A stretch of DNA of 64,000 bases from Betaproteobacteria bacterium HGW-Betaproteobacteria-16. Its GTDB lineage: Bacteria > Pseudomonadota > Gammaproteobacteria > Burkholderiales > Burkholderiaceae_C. This document shows positions 1-7,627 of the stretch, piece by piece. The stretch's first letter is position 1. Each line of letters starts with the position of its first letter. The stretch is taken from the NCBI GenBank assembly GCA_002840835.1, contig PHCQ01000025.1, positions 1 through 64,000 of the forward strand, given 5' to 3'. The notes beneath the pieces are model-generated. The model saw nothing but the letters and a program-made list of their open reading frames with translations. It ran no database searches and was not told where the DNA came from. Position numbers and translations under genes: made by a program.

Positions 1-1
1 C

Positions 2-1036
2 TTCACCTTCGCCGCGCTGGCCTCGCTGGGCCGCAGCATCAACTTCGACAGCAAGCGCTGCGAGGGCTACCGCAACTTCTGCAACAAGCTCTGGAACGCT
101 TCGCGCTTCGTGCTCATGAACTGTGAGGGGCAAGACTGCGGCCTGAAGGAACACACCAAAGAAGAATGCGCGGTGGGCCAACCCTTCCACGGCTACCTGA
201 GCTTCAGCCAGGCCGACCGCTGGATCAGCTCGGTGCTGCAGAAGGTGGAAGCCGAGGTGGCCAAGGGCTTCGCCGAGTACCGTCTGGACAACGTGGCCAA
301 TGCGATCTACGACTTCGTCTGGAACGAGTTCTGCGACTGGTACCTGGAAATCGCCAAGGTGCAGATCCAGACCGGTGACGAATCACAGCAGCGCGCCACG
401 CGCCGCACCCTCATTCGCACGTTGGAAGCCATCCTGCGCCTGGCGCACCCCGTCATTCCCTTCATCACCGAAGAGCTGTGGCAAAAGGTCGCCCCTGTGG
501 CCGGCCTGCCGGGTGAATCGGTCAGCGTGGCGCGCTACCCGGAAAGCCAGCCCAGCAAGATCGACGAAGCCGCCATCGCACACGTGGTCAAGCTGAAGTC
601 GCTTGTCGATGCTTGTCGCACCCTGCGCGGCGAAATGAACGTGTCGCCCGCCACGCGCCTGCCGCTGTACACCGTGGGCGACGCCGACTTCATGCGCGCC
701 GCCGGCCCGGTGCTGCAGGCCCTGGCCAAACTCAACGAGGTGCGGGTGTTTGACGACGAGGGCAGCTGGGCAGCGGCCGCCCAGGCCGCCCCGGTGGCGG
801 TGGTGGGTGAAGCCCGCTTGTGCCTGTTCATGGAGATCGACGTGGCGGCAGAAAAGGCCCGCCTGGGCAAGGAAGCTGCGCGACTTGAAGGTGAGATCGC
901 CAAGGCCAATGGCAAGCTCTCGAATGAAGCCTTCGTGGCCAAGGCACCGCCAGCAGTGATCGATCAGGAAAAGAAGCGCGTGGCAGACTTCACGGCCACC
1001 CTGGCCAAAGTGCGGGAACAGCTCGGGAGGTTGTGA
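2..1036 (+). CDS. valS: valine--tRNA ligase, C-terminal part (start lies before the window)
   Basis: This is the last 344 codons of a class I valyl-tRNA synthetase, which charges tRNA-Val in the cytoplasm. The reading frame is open from base 2, so the catalytic domain with its HIGH and KMSKS motifs lies outside the window. What is visible is the end of the catalytic core ([17 protein letters not shown]), the helical anticodon-binding domain ([17 protein letters not shown]) and the C-terminal coiled-coil tRNA arm, rich in Lys, Glu and Ala and ending KVREQLGRL. The gene ends in TGA and is followed directly by two tandem intergenic repeats. An internal ATG at 110 is not a start, because the homology continues upstream of it. 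Confidence 0.97.
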   Translation, partial: FTFAALASLGRSINFDSKRCEGYRNFCNKLWNASRFVLMNCEGQDCGLKEHTKEECAVGQPFHGYLSFSQADRWISSVLQKVEAEVAKGFAEYRLDNVANAIYDFVWNEFCDWYLEIAKVQIQTGDESQQRATRRTLIRTLEAILRLAHPVIPFITEELWQKVAPVAGLPGESVSVARYPESQPSKIDEAAIAHVVKLKSLVDACRTLRGEMNVSPATRLPLYTVGDADFMRAAGPVLQALAKLNEVRVFDDEGSWAAAAQAAPVAVVGEARLCLFMEIDVAAEKARLGKEAARLEGEIAKANGKLSNEAFVAKAPPAVIDQEKKRVADFTATLAKVREQLGRL

Positions 1037-1180
1037 ACACCCCCCTGCGCCGCTGACGCAGCTTCCCCCCTCTCTCGCGCGCCCTTCAGGCGCTTGGAGG
1101 GGGACGGCACCTTGGGCCGGCGTAGCCGTCCCTTGCTGCCCCTTGATCAAGACACTTCGCGCCGGAGTTTGTTCGGCACT
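1037..1180 (+). repeat. dispersed 3'-UTR repeat, family A, tandem copy 1
   Basis: GC-rich element of about 141 bp that starts at the base after the valS stop codon (ACACCCCCCTGCGCCGCTG) and ends with ATCAAGACACTTCGCGCC. It contains short complementary arms and codes for nothing I can recognise. With copy 2 it fills the 327-base gap between valS and the next gene. Related copies occur near 3306, 27541 and, as the shorter family B, near 8606, 11541 and 27392. Each of the copies outside this pair begins just after a stop codon. Confidence 0.85.
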
Positions 1181-1318
1181 CCCCCCTGCGCCGCTGACGC
1201 GGCTTCCCCCCTCTCTGGCGCGCCTTTCAGGCGCTTGGAGGGGGGACGGCATCTTGGGTCGGCGTAGCCGTCCCTTGCTGCCCCTTGATCAAGACACTTC
1301 GCGCCAGAGCCTTCGTCT
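1181..1318 (+). repeat. dispersed 3'-UTR repeat, family A, tandem copy 2
   Basis: A direct repeat of the preceding element with a period of 141-142 bp and only scattered substitutions plus one extra G. It runs from CCCCCCTGCGCCGCTGACGC to GACACTTCGCGCCAGAG. The rest of the gap, to 1363, is unremarkable GC-rich sequence running into the end of the convergent dehydrogenase-like gene. Confidence 0.85.
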
Positions 1319-1363
1319 CGCTCCCCAGCGTCGTTGCGCGGTGCGCGGTGCGCGGGTTTGGCG

Positions 1364-2401
1364 TTACCGTTTCTGTACCGCCAGGGTTTCCCACTGAGAG
1401 GGCGTCATGGATGGCGGGCCTTCGGGGTCGGCGAAATCGAGGCTGTCAAGCGCCGAGAAGTCGCTCTGCGGTATGTCCCTGTGGATGGAGGGCGCCAGCG
1501 TTTCGTGAATGCGGTGGGCCACGTACCAGCTCGCCCTGAGCTTGGCTTCCCTTGTGTGGGAGCCCAGGCGAGGGGTCAGATGCAGATTGGGCGCCCCGTG
1601 CAAGGGCGTGCCCTCGGCGGCAAACTGGGGGCTCGCGCCGTCGAGCAGGCAGGCGTCAATGCGGCCGTCAGAAAGCGCCAGTGCCAGGGCTTCCGGCTCA
1701 AACAATGAAGATCGGCTCACGCCCACCCACAACTGCCCCGGTTTGCAGTGGCTGAGCATGCGCTCGTTGATCCAGCCCCGAAAACGTGAGGCGTAGACCA
1801 CCTGCAGCGACACCGCATCTGAACGGCCCAGCAGCTCGTGCACGGTGACGGGCTCGACGCCCAGCTTGTCCCAGAGCGGTGCAGCGTGATGCACGGCAGG
1901 GTCGTAGCCCACCAGCCGCACGCCCAGGCTGCGCAGCATGGGGGCGAGCGTGTGCGCCACCGGCGCCAGGCCCAGCAGGCCCACGGTGCTGCCCGCCAGC
2001 TCCCGCCCCATGCGGATCTGCGACAGCTTGCGTCCCAGCAAGGCGCTCACCATGCCTCTGCGGTACAGCATCAGCAAGCCGTACAGGATGTATTCCGCGT
2101 TCGAGCGCACCGTGGCACTGCGCGCCTGCACCACGCGCACCCCGCGGCGGGCACAGGCATCCAGATCGGTGTTGTCGCTGGAGACCTGCATGCGCGCCAC
2201 CACCTGCAGCTTGGGAGAAAAGTTCAGAAATTCCTGAGACACCACCACATGCGGCGGCAGCACGATCGCCCGGGTCTTGTAGGTGTGCTTGCGCAGTTCG
2301 ATGGGATCGTCGGCCAGCTCCGGCCTGAAGCTCACATCGTGCCGCTCCTGCAGCCAGGCAAGGGCTTCCGGAACCAGCGGATCGACCAGGAGCACTTCCA
2401 T
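1364..2401 (-). CDS. D-2-hydroxyacid dehydrogenase family protein with a degenerate active site
   Basis: 345 residues with the D-isomer-specific 2-hydroxyacid dehydrogenase fold: an N-terminal catalytic half, a Rossmann domain around residues 105-275, and a C-terminal return to the catalytic domain. The ATG at 2401 is chosen because the frame upstream of it runs into tusA and has no family similarity. The Arg of the active site is present (R230 in GVSRSSLFEPEAL). The nucleotide loop is GLLGLAPVA (141-149) rather than GxGxxG, the usual active-site Glu is not seen in LLDGASPQF (252-260), and the usual TPH histidine is Arg (TPR, 276-278). Family membership is clear, but dehydrogenase activity is doubtful. 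Substrate unknown. Confidence 0.8.
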   Translation of the reverse strand: MEVLLVDPLVPEALAWLQERHDVSFRPELADDPIELRKHTYKTRAIVLPPHVVVSQEFLNFSPKLQVVARMQVSSDNTDLDACARRGVRVVQARSATVRSNAEYILYGLLMLYRRGMVSALLGRKLSQIRMGRELAGSTVGLLGLAPVAHTLAPMLRSLGVRLVGYDPAVHHAAPLWDKLGVEPVTVHELLGRSDAVSLQVVYASRFRGWINERMLSHCKPGQLWVGVSRSSLFEPEALALALSDGRIDACLLDGASPQFAAEGTPLHGAPNLHLTPRLGSHTREAKLRASWYVAHRIHETLAPSIHRDIPQSDFSALDSLDFADPEGPPSMTPSQWETLAVQKR

Positions 2402-2441
2402 GGCAGGCGCTGTCGGTTGGGAGGAGGCAACCGTTGAGCGT

Positions 2442-2669
2442 TCAGCGGCGTTTGAGCACAGAAATGTGGTCAGCGCCCACCGTCTGCTGCTCGACCAGCT
2501 CATTGCCGGTTTGCTTGGCGAATGCCTGGAAGTCGCGCACCGAACCTGCGTCGGTGGAGATCACCCGGAGCACCTGCCCGGTGGTCATGTCGGCCAGCGC
2601 TTTCTTGGCTTTCAGAATGGGCAGCGGGCAGTTCAGGCCACGAGCATCGAGTTCTTTGTGGACTTGCAT
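2442..2669 (-). CDS. tusA: TusA-family sulfur carrier protein
   Basis: 75 residues, the normal size for TusA/SirA. The single CPxP motif (C14 in LNCPLPILKAKKAL) carries the persulfide in this family. Members pass sulfur from cysteine desulfurase to tRNA thiolation, to molybdenum cofactor formation or to other sulfur-handling enzymes. It lies 40 bp upstream of the dehydrogenase-like gene and 85 bp downstream of the NUDIX gene on the same strand, so co-transcription is possible. Which sulfur pathway it serves cannot be told from the sequence. The family assignment is firm. Confidence 0.93.
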   Translation of the reverse strand: MQVHKELDARGLNCPLPILKAKKALADMTTGQVLRVISTDAGSVRDFQAFAKQTGNELVEQQTVGADHISVLKRR

Positions 2670-2754
2670 GGGGTTTCCTTGATTGGCGTGATTCTAAGCG
2701 TCGCGGACTTTCAGTACACAAAGTGGGGATGCGCGCAGGCGACCACCACCGGCC

Positions 2755-3288
2755 TCAAGCGCCAGACGAAAAATCTTCCATGAACTGCGGCTCGTGCCCG
2801 CGGGAACGCAGCCAGTCGGCCAGCGCGAGCCCGGTACCTGCGCGCCAGCATTTCACCTGGTCGGGTGCCAACAACTTGTATTCGACCAGTTCGGGAGACA
2901 GCCGCACCTCACCCTGAGCCACCGCGTGGTAGGTGATGATGATCTGGTTCATGCGCTGGAAGTCGTGCACACCCACCAGTTTCAGCGCGTCCACCTGAAG
3001 GCTGGTCTCTTCCGCAATCTCGCGGCGAATGCCCTCCTCCGGCGTTTCACCAGCTTCCATGAACCCGGTGATCAGACCAAACATGCGGGAAGTCCAGGCC
3101 GCGTTGCGCGCCAGCAGCACCTGCCCATCCAGCTCCACGATCGCTGCCAGCACCGGCGTGGGGTTGTTCCAGTGCGTGAAGCCACAGCCCGCACAACGCA
3201 GGCGCTCCTTGAAGCCACCGTCTTCCTCTTCCCCCAGCATCGCCAGAGGCGAGGCACAAATCGGGCAATATTTGTAATCAGCACTCAT
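2755..3288 (-). CDS. NUDIX hydrolase with N-terminal zinc ribbon
   Basis: 177 residues. An N-terminal zinc ribbon uses C8, C11, C32 and C35 (CPIC and CAGC). It is followed by a NUDIX domain whose box spans residues 75-97 (GFMEAGETPEEGIRREIAEETSL). The catalytic REU-x-EE core is intact, but the usual Gly near the end is Ser. Zinc ribbon plus NUDIX is the layout of the NudC/NADH pyrophosphatase relatives and of ADP-ribose or ADP-sugar hydrolases, so a nucleoside-diphosphate derivative is the likely substrate. The exact substrate cannot be assigned. Confidence 0.9.
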   Translation of the reverse strand: MSADYKYCPICASPLAMLGEEEDGGFKERLRCAGCGFTHWNNPTPVLAAIVELDGQVLLARNAAWTSRMFGLITGFMEAGETPEEGIRREIAEETSLQVDALKLVGVHDFQRMNQIIITYHAVAQGEVRLSPELVEYKLLAPDQVKCWRAGTGLALADWLRSRGHEPQFMEDFSSGA

Positions 3289-3305
3289 GTCATTGCCTCA
3301 CTGAT

Positions 3306-3430
3306 CCGGCGCGAAATGCCTTTGTCAAGGGGCACCAAGGGTCCGGCTCCGCCGGCCCAAGGTGCCGTCCACCCTCCAAGCCGAAGGCGCCAGAGAGGGG
3401 GGAAGCCGCGAAGCGGCGCAGGGGGGTGTT
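3306..3430 (-). repeat. dispersed 3'-UTR repeat, family A, 3' of cysM
   Basis: Read on the minus strand, this begins about 9 nt after the cysM stop codon with AACACCCCCCTGCGCCGC and ends near CATTTCGCGCCGG. It contains the inverted pair GGCACC/GGTGCC around a CCGGC-GCCGG hairpin. It is a diverged copy of the element at 1037-1318 and has the same sense orientation relative to the gene it follows. Confidence 0.8.
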
Positions 3431-3435
3431 CCTGC

Positions 3436-4338
3436 TCACGCAGGAAACACGCCGGTGGAAAGATAGCGATCACCCCGGTCGCAGACCACGAACACGATGG
3501 TGGCGTTTTCCACCCGTTGTGCCAGTTGCAGGGCCACCCAGCAGGCGCCCGCAGCCGAAATGCCACCAAAGATGCCTTCTTCACGTGCCAGCTTGCGGCA
3601 CATCTCCTCAGCGTCGGACTGGCTCACGTAAACCAGTTCGTCCACGCGGGAAGCGTCGTAGATCTTGGGCAGGTATTCCTGAGGCCACTTGCGAATGCCC
3701 GGGATGCGGGACCCCTCGCTGGGCTGGGCTCCGATGATGCGGATGTTCTGGTTTTTCTCTTTCAGAAAACGCGACACGCCCGTGATGGTGCCGGTGGTGC
3801 CCATGGCGCTCACGAAGTGCGTGATACGCCCGCCCGTCTGCTCCCACAGTTCGGGGCCTGTGGTCTCGTAGTGGATGCGGGGGTTGTCTTCGTTGGCAAA
3901 CTGGTCGAGCACCCGGCCCTTGCCTTCTCGCGCCATCTTGTCGGCCAGGTCGCGAGCGGATTCCATGCCCCCGCTCTTGGGCGTGAGAATGAGCTCGGCG
4001 CCGAAGGCCTTCATGGTCTGCGCGCGTTCGATGGACAGGTCCTCCGGCATGATCAGCACCATGCGGTAGCCCTTGATGGCCGCGGCCATGGCCAGCGCAA
4101 TACCGGTGTTGCCCGAGGTTGCCTCGATCAGGGTGTCCCCAGGCCGTATTTCGCCACGCTCCTCGGCGCGCTGGATCATGGACAGCGCCGGACGGTCTTT
4201 CACCGATCCGGCCGGGTTGTTGCCTTCCAGTTTGCCCAGCAGCACATTGCCTCTGGCCGCGTTGTTGGCGGCACCCAGGCGTTGCAGGGCCACCAGTGGC
4301 GTCTTGCCAATGGCGTCTTCGATCGTTGGGTATTTCAT
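3436..4338 (-). CDS. cysM: cysteine synthase B (O-acetylserine sulfhydrylase)
   Basis: 300 residues, matching the CysM length. This PLP enzyme makes L-cysteine from O-acetylserine and sulfide or thiosulfate in the cytoplasm. The start is the ATG at 4338 (MKYPTIEDAIGKTPLV); the frame runs on upstream through the tRNA region without meaning. The PLP lysine is K47 in NNPAGSVKDRP, the substrate loop is TSGNTG (74-79), and the phosphate-binding loop is GTTGTITG. The NNPAGSVKDR context is typical of CysM rather than CysK. It diverges from tRNA-Leu, with about 37 bp between the tRNA and the start codon. Confidence 0.95.
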   Translation of the reverse strand: MKYPTIEDAIGKTPLVALQRLGAANNAARGNVLLGKLEGNNPAGSVKDRPALSMIQRAEERGEIRPGDTLIEATSGNTGIALAMAAAIKGYRMVLIMPEDLSIERAQTMKAFGAELILTPKSGGMESARDLADKMAREGKGRVLDQFANEDNPRIHYETTGPELWEQTGGRITHFVSAMGTTGTITGVSRFLKEKNQNIRIIGAQPSEGSRIPGIRKWPQEYLPKIYDASRVDELVYVSQSDAEEMCRKLAREEGIFGGISAAGACWVALQLAQRVENATIVFVVCDRGDRYLSTGVFPA

Positions 4339-4375
4339 ACGTTGCACTGTGCCATAATTTCGGATTCTCACACCT

Positions 4376-4462
4376 GCCGGAGTGGCGAAATTGGTAGACG
4401 CAGCAGATTCAAAATCTGCCGGTGGAGACACCGTGCCGGTTCGATTCCGGCCCCCGGCACCA
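4376..4462 (+). tRNA. tRNA-Leu(CAA)
   Basis: An 87-nt tRNA with an encoded CCA end. The anticodon loop TTCAAAA sits on the stem GCAGA/TCTGC and gives anticodon CAA. The long variable arm (CGGTG-GAGA-CACCG) marks a class II tRNA, as expected for leucine, and the T arm is GCCGG-TTCGATT-CCGGC. The acceptor strands GCCGGAG and CCCCGGC pair except at position 6:67, where A faces C. A rho-independent terminator follows within 10 nt. Confidence 0.97.
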
Positions 4463-4471
4463 GACCCTGAC

Positions 4472-4505
4472 AAGGCCGCACAGCTCAAGTTGTGCGGCCT
4501 TTTCT
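4472..4505 (+). terminator. rho-independent terminator of tRNA-Leu
   Basis: Perfect 11-bp stem AAGGCCGCACA / TGTGCGGCCTT around an 8-nt loop, followed by TTTTCT. It begins 10 nt after the tRNA CCA end and lies upstream of the antiporter gene. Confidence 0.92.
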
Positions 4506-4564
4506 GTTGATTGTGCTTTAACCTTTGCGCTGCCTGCAGCCTTTGGCCCACCCAGGAACCTGCC

Positions 4565-5539
4565 ATGTTGATGCCCTCACTCGCCATCCTCGCCGGCCTT
4601 GCCCTGCTGGTCTGGAGCGCTGACCGCTTTGTCGAAGGGGCGTCTGCCACGGCCAACCATTTCTCGGTCCCCCCGCTGCTGGTCGGCATGGTGATCGTGG
4701 GCTTTGGCACCTCGGCGCCTGAAATGGTGGTTTCGACAAATGCCGCCATGCAAGGCAACCCCGGCCTGGCCCTGGGCAACGGATGGGGTTCGAACATCGC
4801 CAACATCGCGCTGATCCTGGGCATCACGGCACTGGTCAACCCGATCACCGTGCACTCGGTCATCCTTCGCAAGGAACTGCCCATCCTGGCAGGCGTGACC
4901 GCGCTGGCCGGTGTGCTGGCCTGGAACGGCTCGCTCAGCCGCATGGATGGCGCCATCCTGCTCGGCGTGTTCGCGCTGCTCATGACCTGGTCGATTGTGG
5001 AAGGCATGCGAGGTGGCAACGACGCACTGGCATTTGAAACCTCGACCGAACTGCAAGCCCATGCCATGCCGCTGCCTCGCGCGCTGATGTGGCTGGCGGT
5101 GGGTTTGATCGTGCTGATCGCGAGTTCGCGGTTGCTGGTGTGGGGTGCGGTGGCGATTGCGCAGTCGCTGGGCGTGAGCGATCTCATCATTGGCCTGACT
5201 GTGGTGGCCGTGGGCACCTCGCTGCCGGAACTGGCCTCGTGCGTGGCGGCGGCCCGCAAAGGCGAGCATGACATAGCGCTGGGCAATGTGCTCGGGTCGA
5301 ACCTGTTCAACACGCTGGCCGTGGTGGGCATTGCCAGCGCCATTGCGCCGATGGAGGTGGCCACCGAGGTGCTCTCGCGCGACTTCACCGTGATGGCCGG
5401 CCTGACCCTTTTGCTGTTCGTCATGGGCTGGGGATGGCGCGGCAAACCCGGCCGGGTCAACCGCGTGGAGGGTGCGGTGCTGGTGGCGATCTACCTGGGA
5501 TACACGCTGTTGCTGATGCGCTCCATCGGCGTTCTTTGA
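4565..5539 (+). CDS. calcium/sodium antiporter, YrbG type
   Basis: 324 residues, an inner-membrane cation exchanger of the CaCA superfamily with about ten hydrophobic segments. The two inverted alpha repeats are visible: GTSAPEMVVS with GSNIANIALILG in the first half, and GTSLPELASC with GNVLGSNLFNTL in the second. They hold the acidic and polar residues that bind calcium. The start is taken as the ATG at 4565 (MLMPSLAILAG), with ATG 4571 an alternative; upstream codons in frame are not homologous. The last 49 bp overlap the end of the convergent SDR gene. Physiological ion not proven. Confidence 0.9.
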   Translation: MLMPSLAILAGLALLVWSADRFVEGASATANHFSVPPLLVGMVIVGFGTSAPEMVVSTNAAMQGNPGLALGNGWGSNIANIALILGITALVNPITVHSVILRKELPILAGVTALAGVLAWNGSLSRMDGAILLGVFALLMTWSIVEGMRGGNDALAFETSTELQAHAMPLPRALMWLAVGLIVLIASSRLLVWGAVAIAQSLGVSDLIIGLTVVAVGTSLPELASCVAAARKGEHDIALGNVLGSNLFNTLAVVGIASAIAPMEVATEVLSRDFTVMAGLTLLLFVMGWGWRGKPGRVNRVEGAVLVAIYLGYTLLLMRSIGVL

Positions 5540-6468
5540 GTTGGCGTGCTTTCGCGCAACCCCTCGCTGACTGACGGGTACCGCAGCTTCAGGCGAAGTT
5601 CATTTTTCATGCGGTGGTTCGTCAGACGGCGCGACTCGCTCATGAAGCTCAGCAGCATCAGCGACAGCTGTTCGCCTGCGCTGGCCCGGGCCACACGTGG
5701 CGGACGGGGCAGGCCATACAGGTCGGCAGCAAGATCAAAGTAGTCGCCCATCTTGAGCTGGGTGTCGTCGACCACATTGACATTGCGCTGCGGCCGCCCG
5801 CGCCAGAGTGCCAGCACACAGGCGCGAGCCAGGTCGTCGGCATGGATGTGGTTGGTATAGACGTCGTCTTCGGGCTGCAGCACCGGCGTGCCGCGCAACA
5901 GGCGCTCGCGCGGTGTGCCACCTGCACGATCCGGGGCGTAGATGCCGGGAATGCGCAGCACGGTGGTTCGCACACCGCTGGCGCGGCCCCAGCTGTGCAC
6001 GGCCGCCTCTGCGTCCACCCGTCGCCAGGCGCGCGGCGTCAATGGATGCGCCAGGGTCACCTCGCTCACCCACGCACCCTGCCGGTCGCCATACACACCG
6101 GTCGTGGACCCGTACACCACCGTGCGTGGCACGGAGCGCTGAGCCAGCGCTCGCGCGAGCGCCCGGGTGCGGGGGTCCAGCCGCCAGTCGGCCAGCTCGC
6201 CCGAAGGGGGTGGCGCCAGATGCAGCACGCGCGTGGCCAGGCCCGCCAGGCGTTGCAGGCTGCGCGGCTCATCCAGATTGCCCAGCAAAGGTGTGATGCC
6301 TTGTGCACGCAGGCCTGGCGCACGCTGAGACGACGATGTGAGCGCCAGCAGACGCACCCGCCGGCCCTGACCCAGCACGTGAGCGGCGCGCTGTCCCACG
6401 TCCCCACACCCGATGATCAACACCCGTTCACGTCTGAAGCGTGCGGGCAAAGCGCCAATAAGGCTCAT
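5491..6468 (-). CDS. NAD-dependent epimerase/dehydratase (SDR) family protein
   Basis: 325 residues starting at the ATG at 6468 (MSLIGALPARF). The Rossmann glycine motif is GCGDVG at residues 20-25, followed by YGSTTGVYGD and a conserved YAPDRAGGTPRERLL segment, as in YeeZ-like atypical extended SDR proteins. Members bind NAD(P) and resemble sugar epimerases, but few have known substrates. It is divergent from the 2Fe-2S reductase gene, with 82 bp between the start codons. The 3' end overlaps the antiporter gene tail to tail. Function beyond the family is unknown. Confidence 0.82.
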   Translation of the reverse strand: MSLIGALPARFRRERVLIIGCGDVGQRAAHVLGQGRRVRLLALTSSSQRAPGLRAQGITPLLGNLDEPRSLQRLAGLATRVLHLAPPPSGELADWRLDPRTRALARALAQRSVPRTVVYGSTTGVYGDRQGAWVSEVTLAHPLTPRAWRRVDAEAAVHSWGRASGVRTTVLRIPGIYAPDRAGGTPRERLLRGTPVLQPEDDVYTNHIHADDLARACVLALWRGRPQRNVNVVDDTQLKMGDYFDLAADLYGLPRPPRVARASAGEQLSLMLLSFMSESRRLTNHRMKNELRLKLRYPSVSEGLRESTPTQRTPMERISNSVYPR

Positions 6469-6550
6469 GCAATTTCCGAATTTGCGACAATGACGGGTTG
6501 CCAGGCGCCCGAACGTGCACTGGCGTGCCTGCAACCATTTTTCGTCCAGT

Positions 6551-7582
6551 ATGACATTCACCATCACCGTCGAGCCCAGCGGGCGCACATTCACCGCAGA
6601 GCCCAACGAGGCCATGCTGGCCGCCGGCATCCGGCAGGGTATCGGTCTTCCCTATGGTTGCAAGGACGGGGCTTGCGGCTCCTGCAAATGCAAGCTGCTG
6701 AGCGGCTCGGTGGTTCACGGGGTGCACCAGCCCAAGGCCCTGAGTGCCGACGAGGAGGCCGCGGGCTACGTGCTCACCTGTTGCGGGGTGGCGCACACCG
6801 ATGTGGTTCTGGAGTCCCGGCAGGTGACCGAGGCCGGCGCCTTTCCCATCAAGAAAATGCCGGTGCGCGTGAATTCGCTGGAGCGCGTGTCGCACGACGT
6901 GATCGTGCTGAACCTTCAGCTGCCGGCCAGCGACACCTTCCAGTACCACGCCGGCCAGTACGTGGAATTCCTGCTGCGCGACGGCGACCGCCGCAGCTAC
7001 TCGATGGCGAATGCACCGCACACCCAGGTCGGCCAGCCACGCATGGAACTGCATCTGCGCCACATGCCGGGCGGCAAGTTCACCGACCATGTCTTCAGCG
7101 CCATGAAGGAAAAGGACATTCTGCGTATTGAAGGGCCTTATGGCAGCTTCTTCCTGCGCGAAGACAGCGACAAACCCATGGTGTTGCTGGCCTCCGGCAC
7201 CGGGTTTGCGCCCATCAAGGCGCTGATCGAGCACATGCAGTTCAAGGGCATCAAGCGCGAGGCCACGCTGTACTGGGGCGGACGCCGCCCGGCCGATCTG
7301 TACCAGAGCGCGTGGATCGAAGCCCGCCTCGCCGAGATGCCCAATCTTCGTTATGTGCCGGTGGTCTCCGACGCCCTGCCTGAAGATGCCTGGACCGGCC
7401 GCACGGGTTTCGTTCACAAAGCCGTGCTGGAGGACTTTCCCGATCTGTCGGGTCATCAGGTCTACGCCTGCGGAGCGCCCATCGTCGTGGAATCGGCGCG
7501 CGCCGAATACAGCACGCTGGCGGGTCTGCCTCCTGAAGAGTTTTTTGCCGATTCGTTCACCACCGCTGCCGACAAACTGTGA
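6551..7582 (+). CDS. 2Fe-2S/FAD oxidoreductase (CDP-6-deoxy-delta-3,4-glucoseen reductase-like)
   Basis: 343 residues in three domains. An N-terminal plant-type 2Fe-2S ferredoxin has its cluster cysteines at 37, 42, 45 and 77 (GCKDGACGSCKC and LTCC). An FAD-binding barrel follows (RRSYSMAN), and then an NAD(P)H-binding domain (ASGTGFAPIKALIEH). Such proteins pass electrons from NAD(P)H to a partner oxygenase or dehydratase. Genomes of this group often call it CDP-6-deoxy-delta-3,4-glucoseen reductase, but no deoxysugar genes are nearby, so that name should be taken as family only. The start ATG at 6551 replaces a longer frame beginning at 6515. It is followed by a Bug protein gene after 45 bp. 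Confidence 0.88.
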   Translation: MTFTITVEPSGRTFTAEPNEAMLAAGIRQGIGLPYGCKDGACGSCKCKLLSGSVVHGVHQPKALSADEEAAGYVLTCCGVAHTDVVLESRQVTEAGAFPIKKMPVRVNSLERVSHDVIVLNLQLPASDTFQYHAGQYVEFLLRDGDRRSYSMANAPHTQVGQPRMELHLRHMPGGKFTDHVFSAMKEKDILRIEGPYGSFFLREDSDKPMVLLASGTGFAPIKALIEHMQFKGIKREATLYWGGRRPADLYQSAWIEARLAEMPNLRYVPVVSDALPEDAWTGRTGFVHKAVLEDFPDLSGHQVYACGAPIVVESARAEYSTLAGLPPEEFFADSFTTAADKL

Positions 7583-7627
7583 CGGTGGTTTTTGCCGCGC
7601 ACCCTTTCACCCCGAGGAGACAACACC

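Noticed and set aside
3436-5460. A single long minus-strand frame of 674 codons
   Set aside because: Only the part after the ATG at 4338 is cysM. The rest runs antisense through tRNA-Leu and the antiporter gene and has no protein-like features.
6551-7582. A deoxysugar biosynthesis role for the glucoseen-reductase-like protein
   Set aside because: The domain layout is shared by many oxygenase reductases and no deoxysugar or CDP-sugar genes are nearby.
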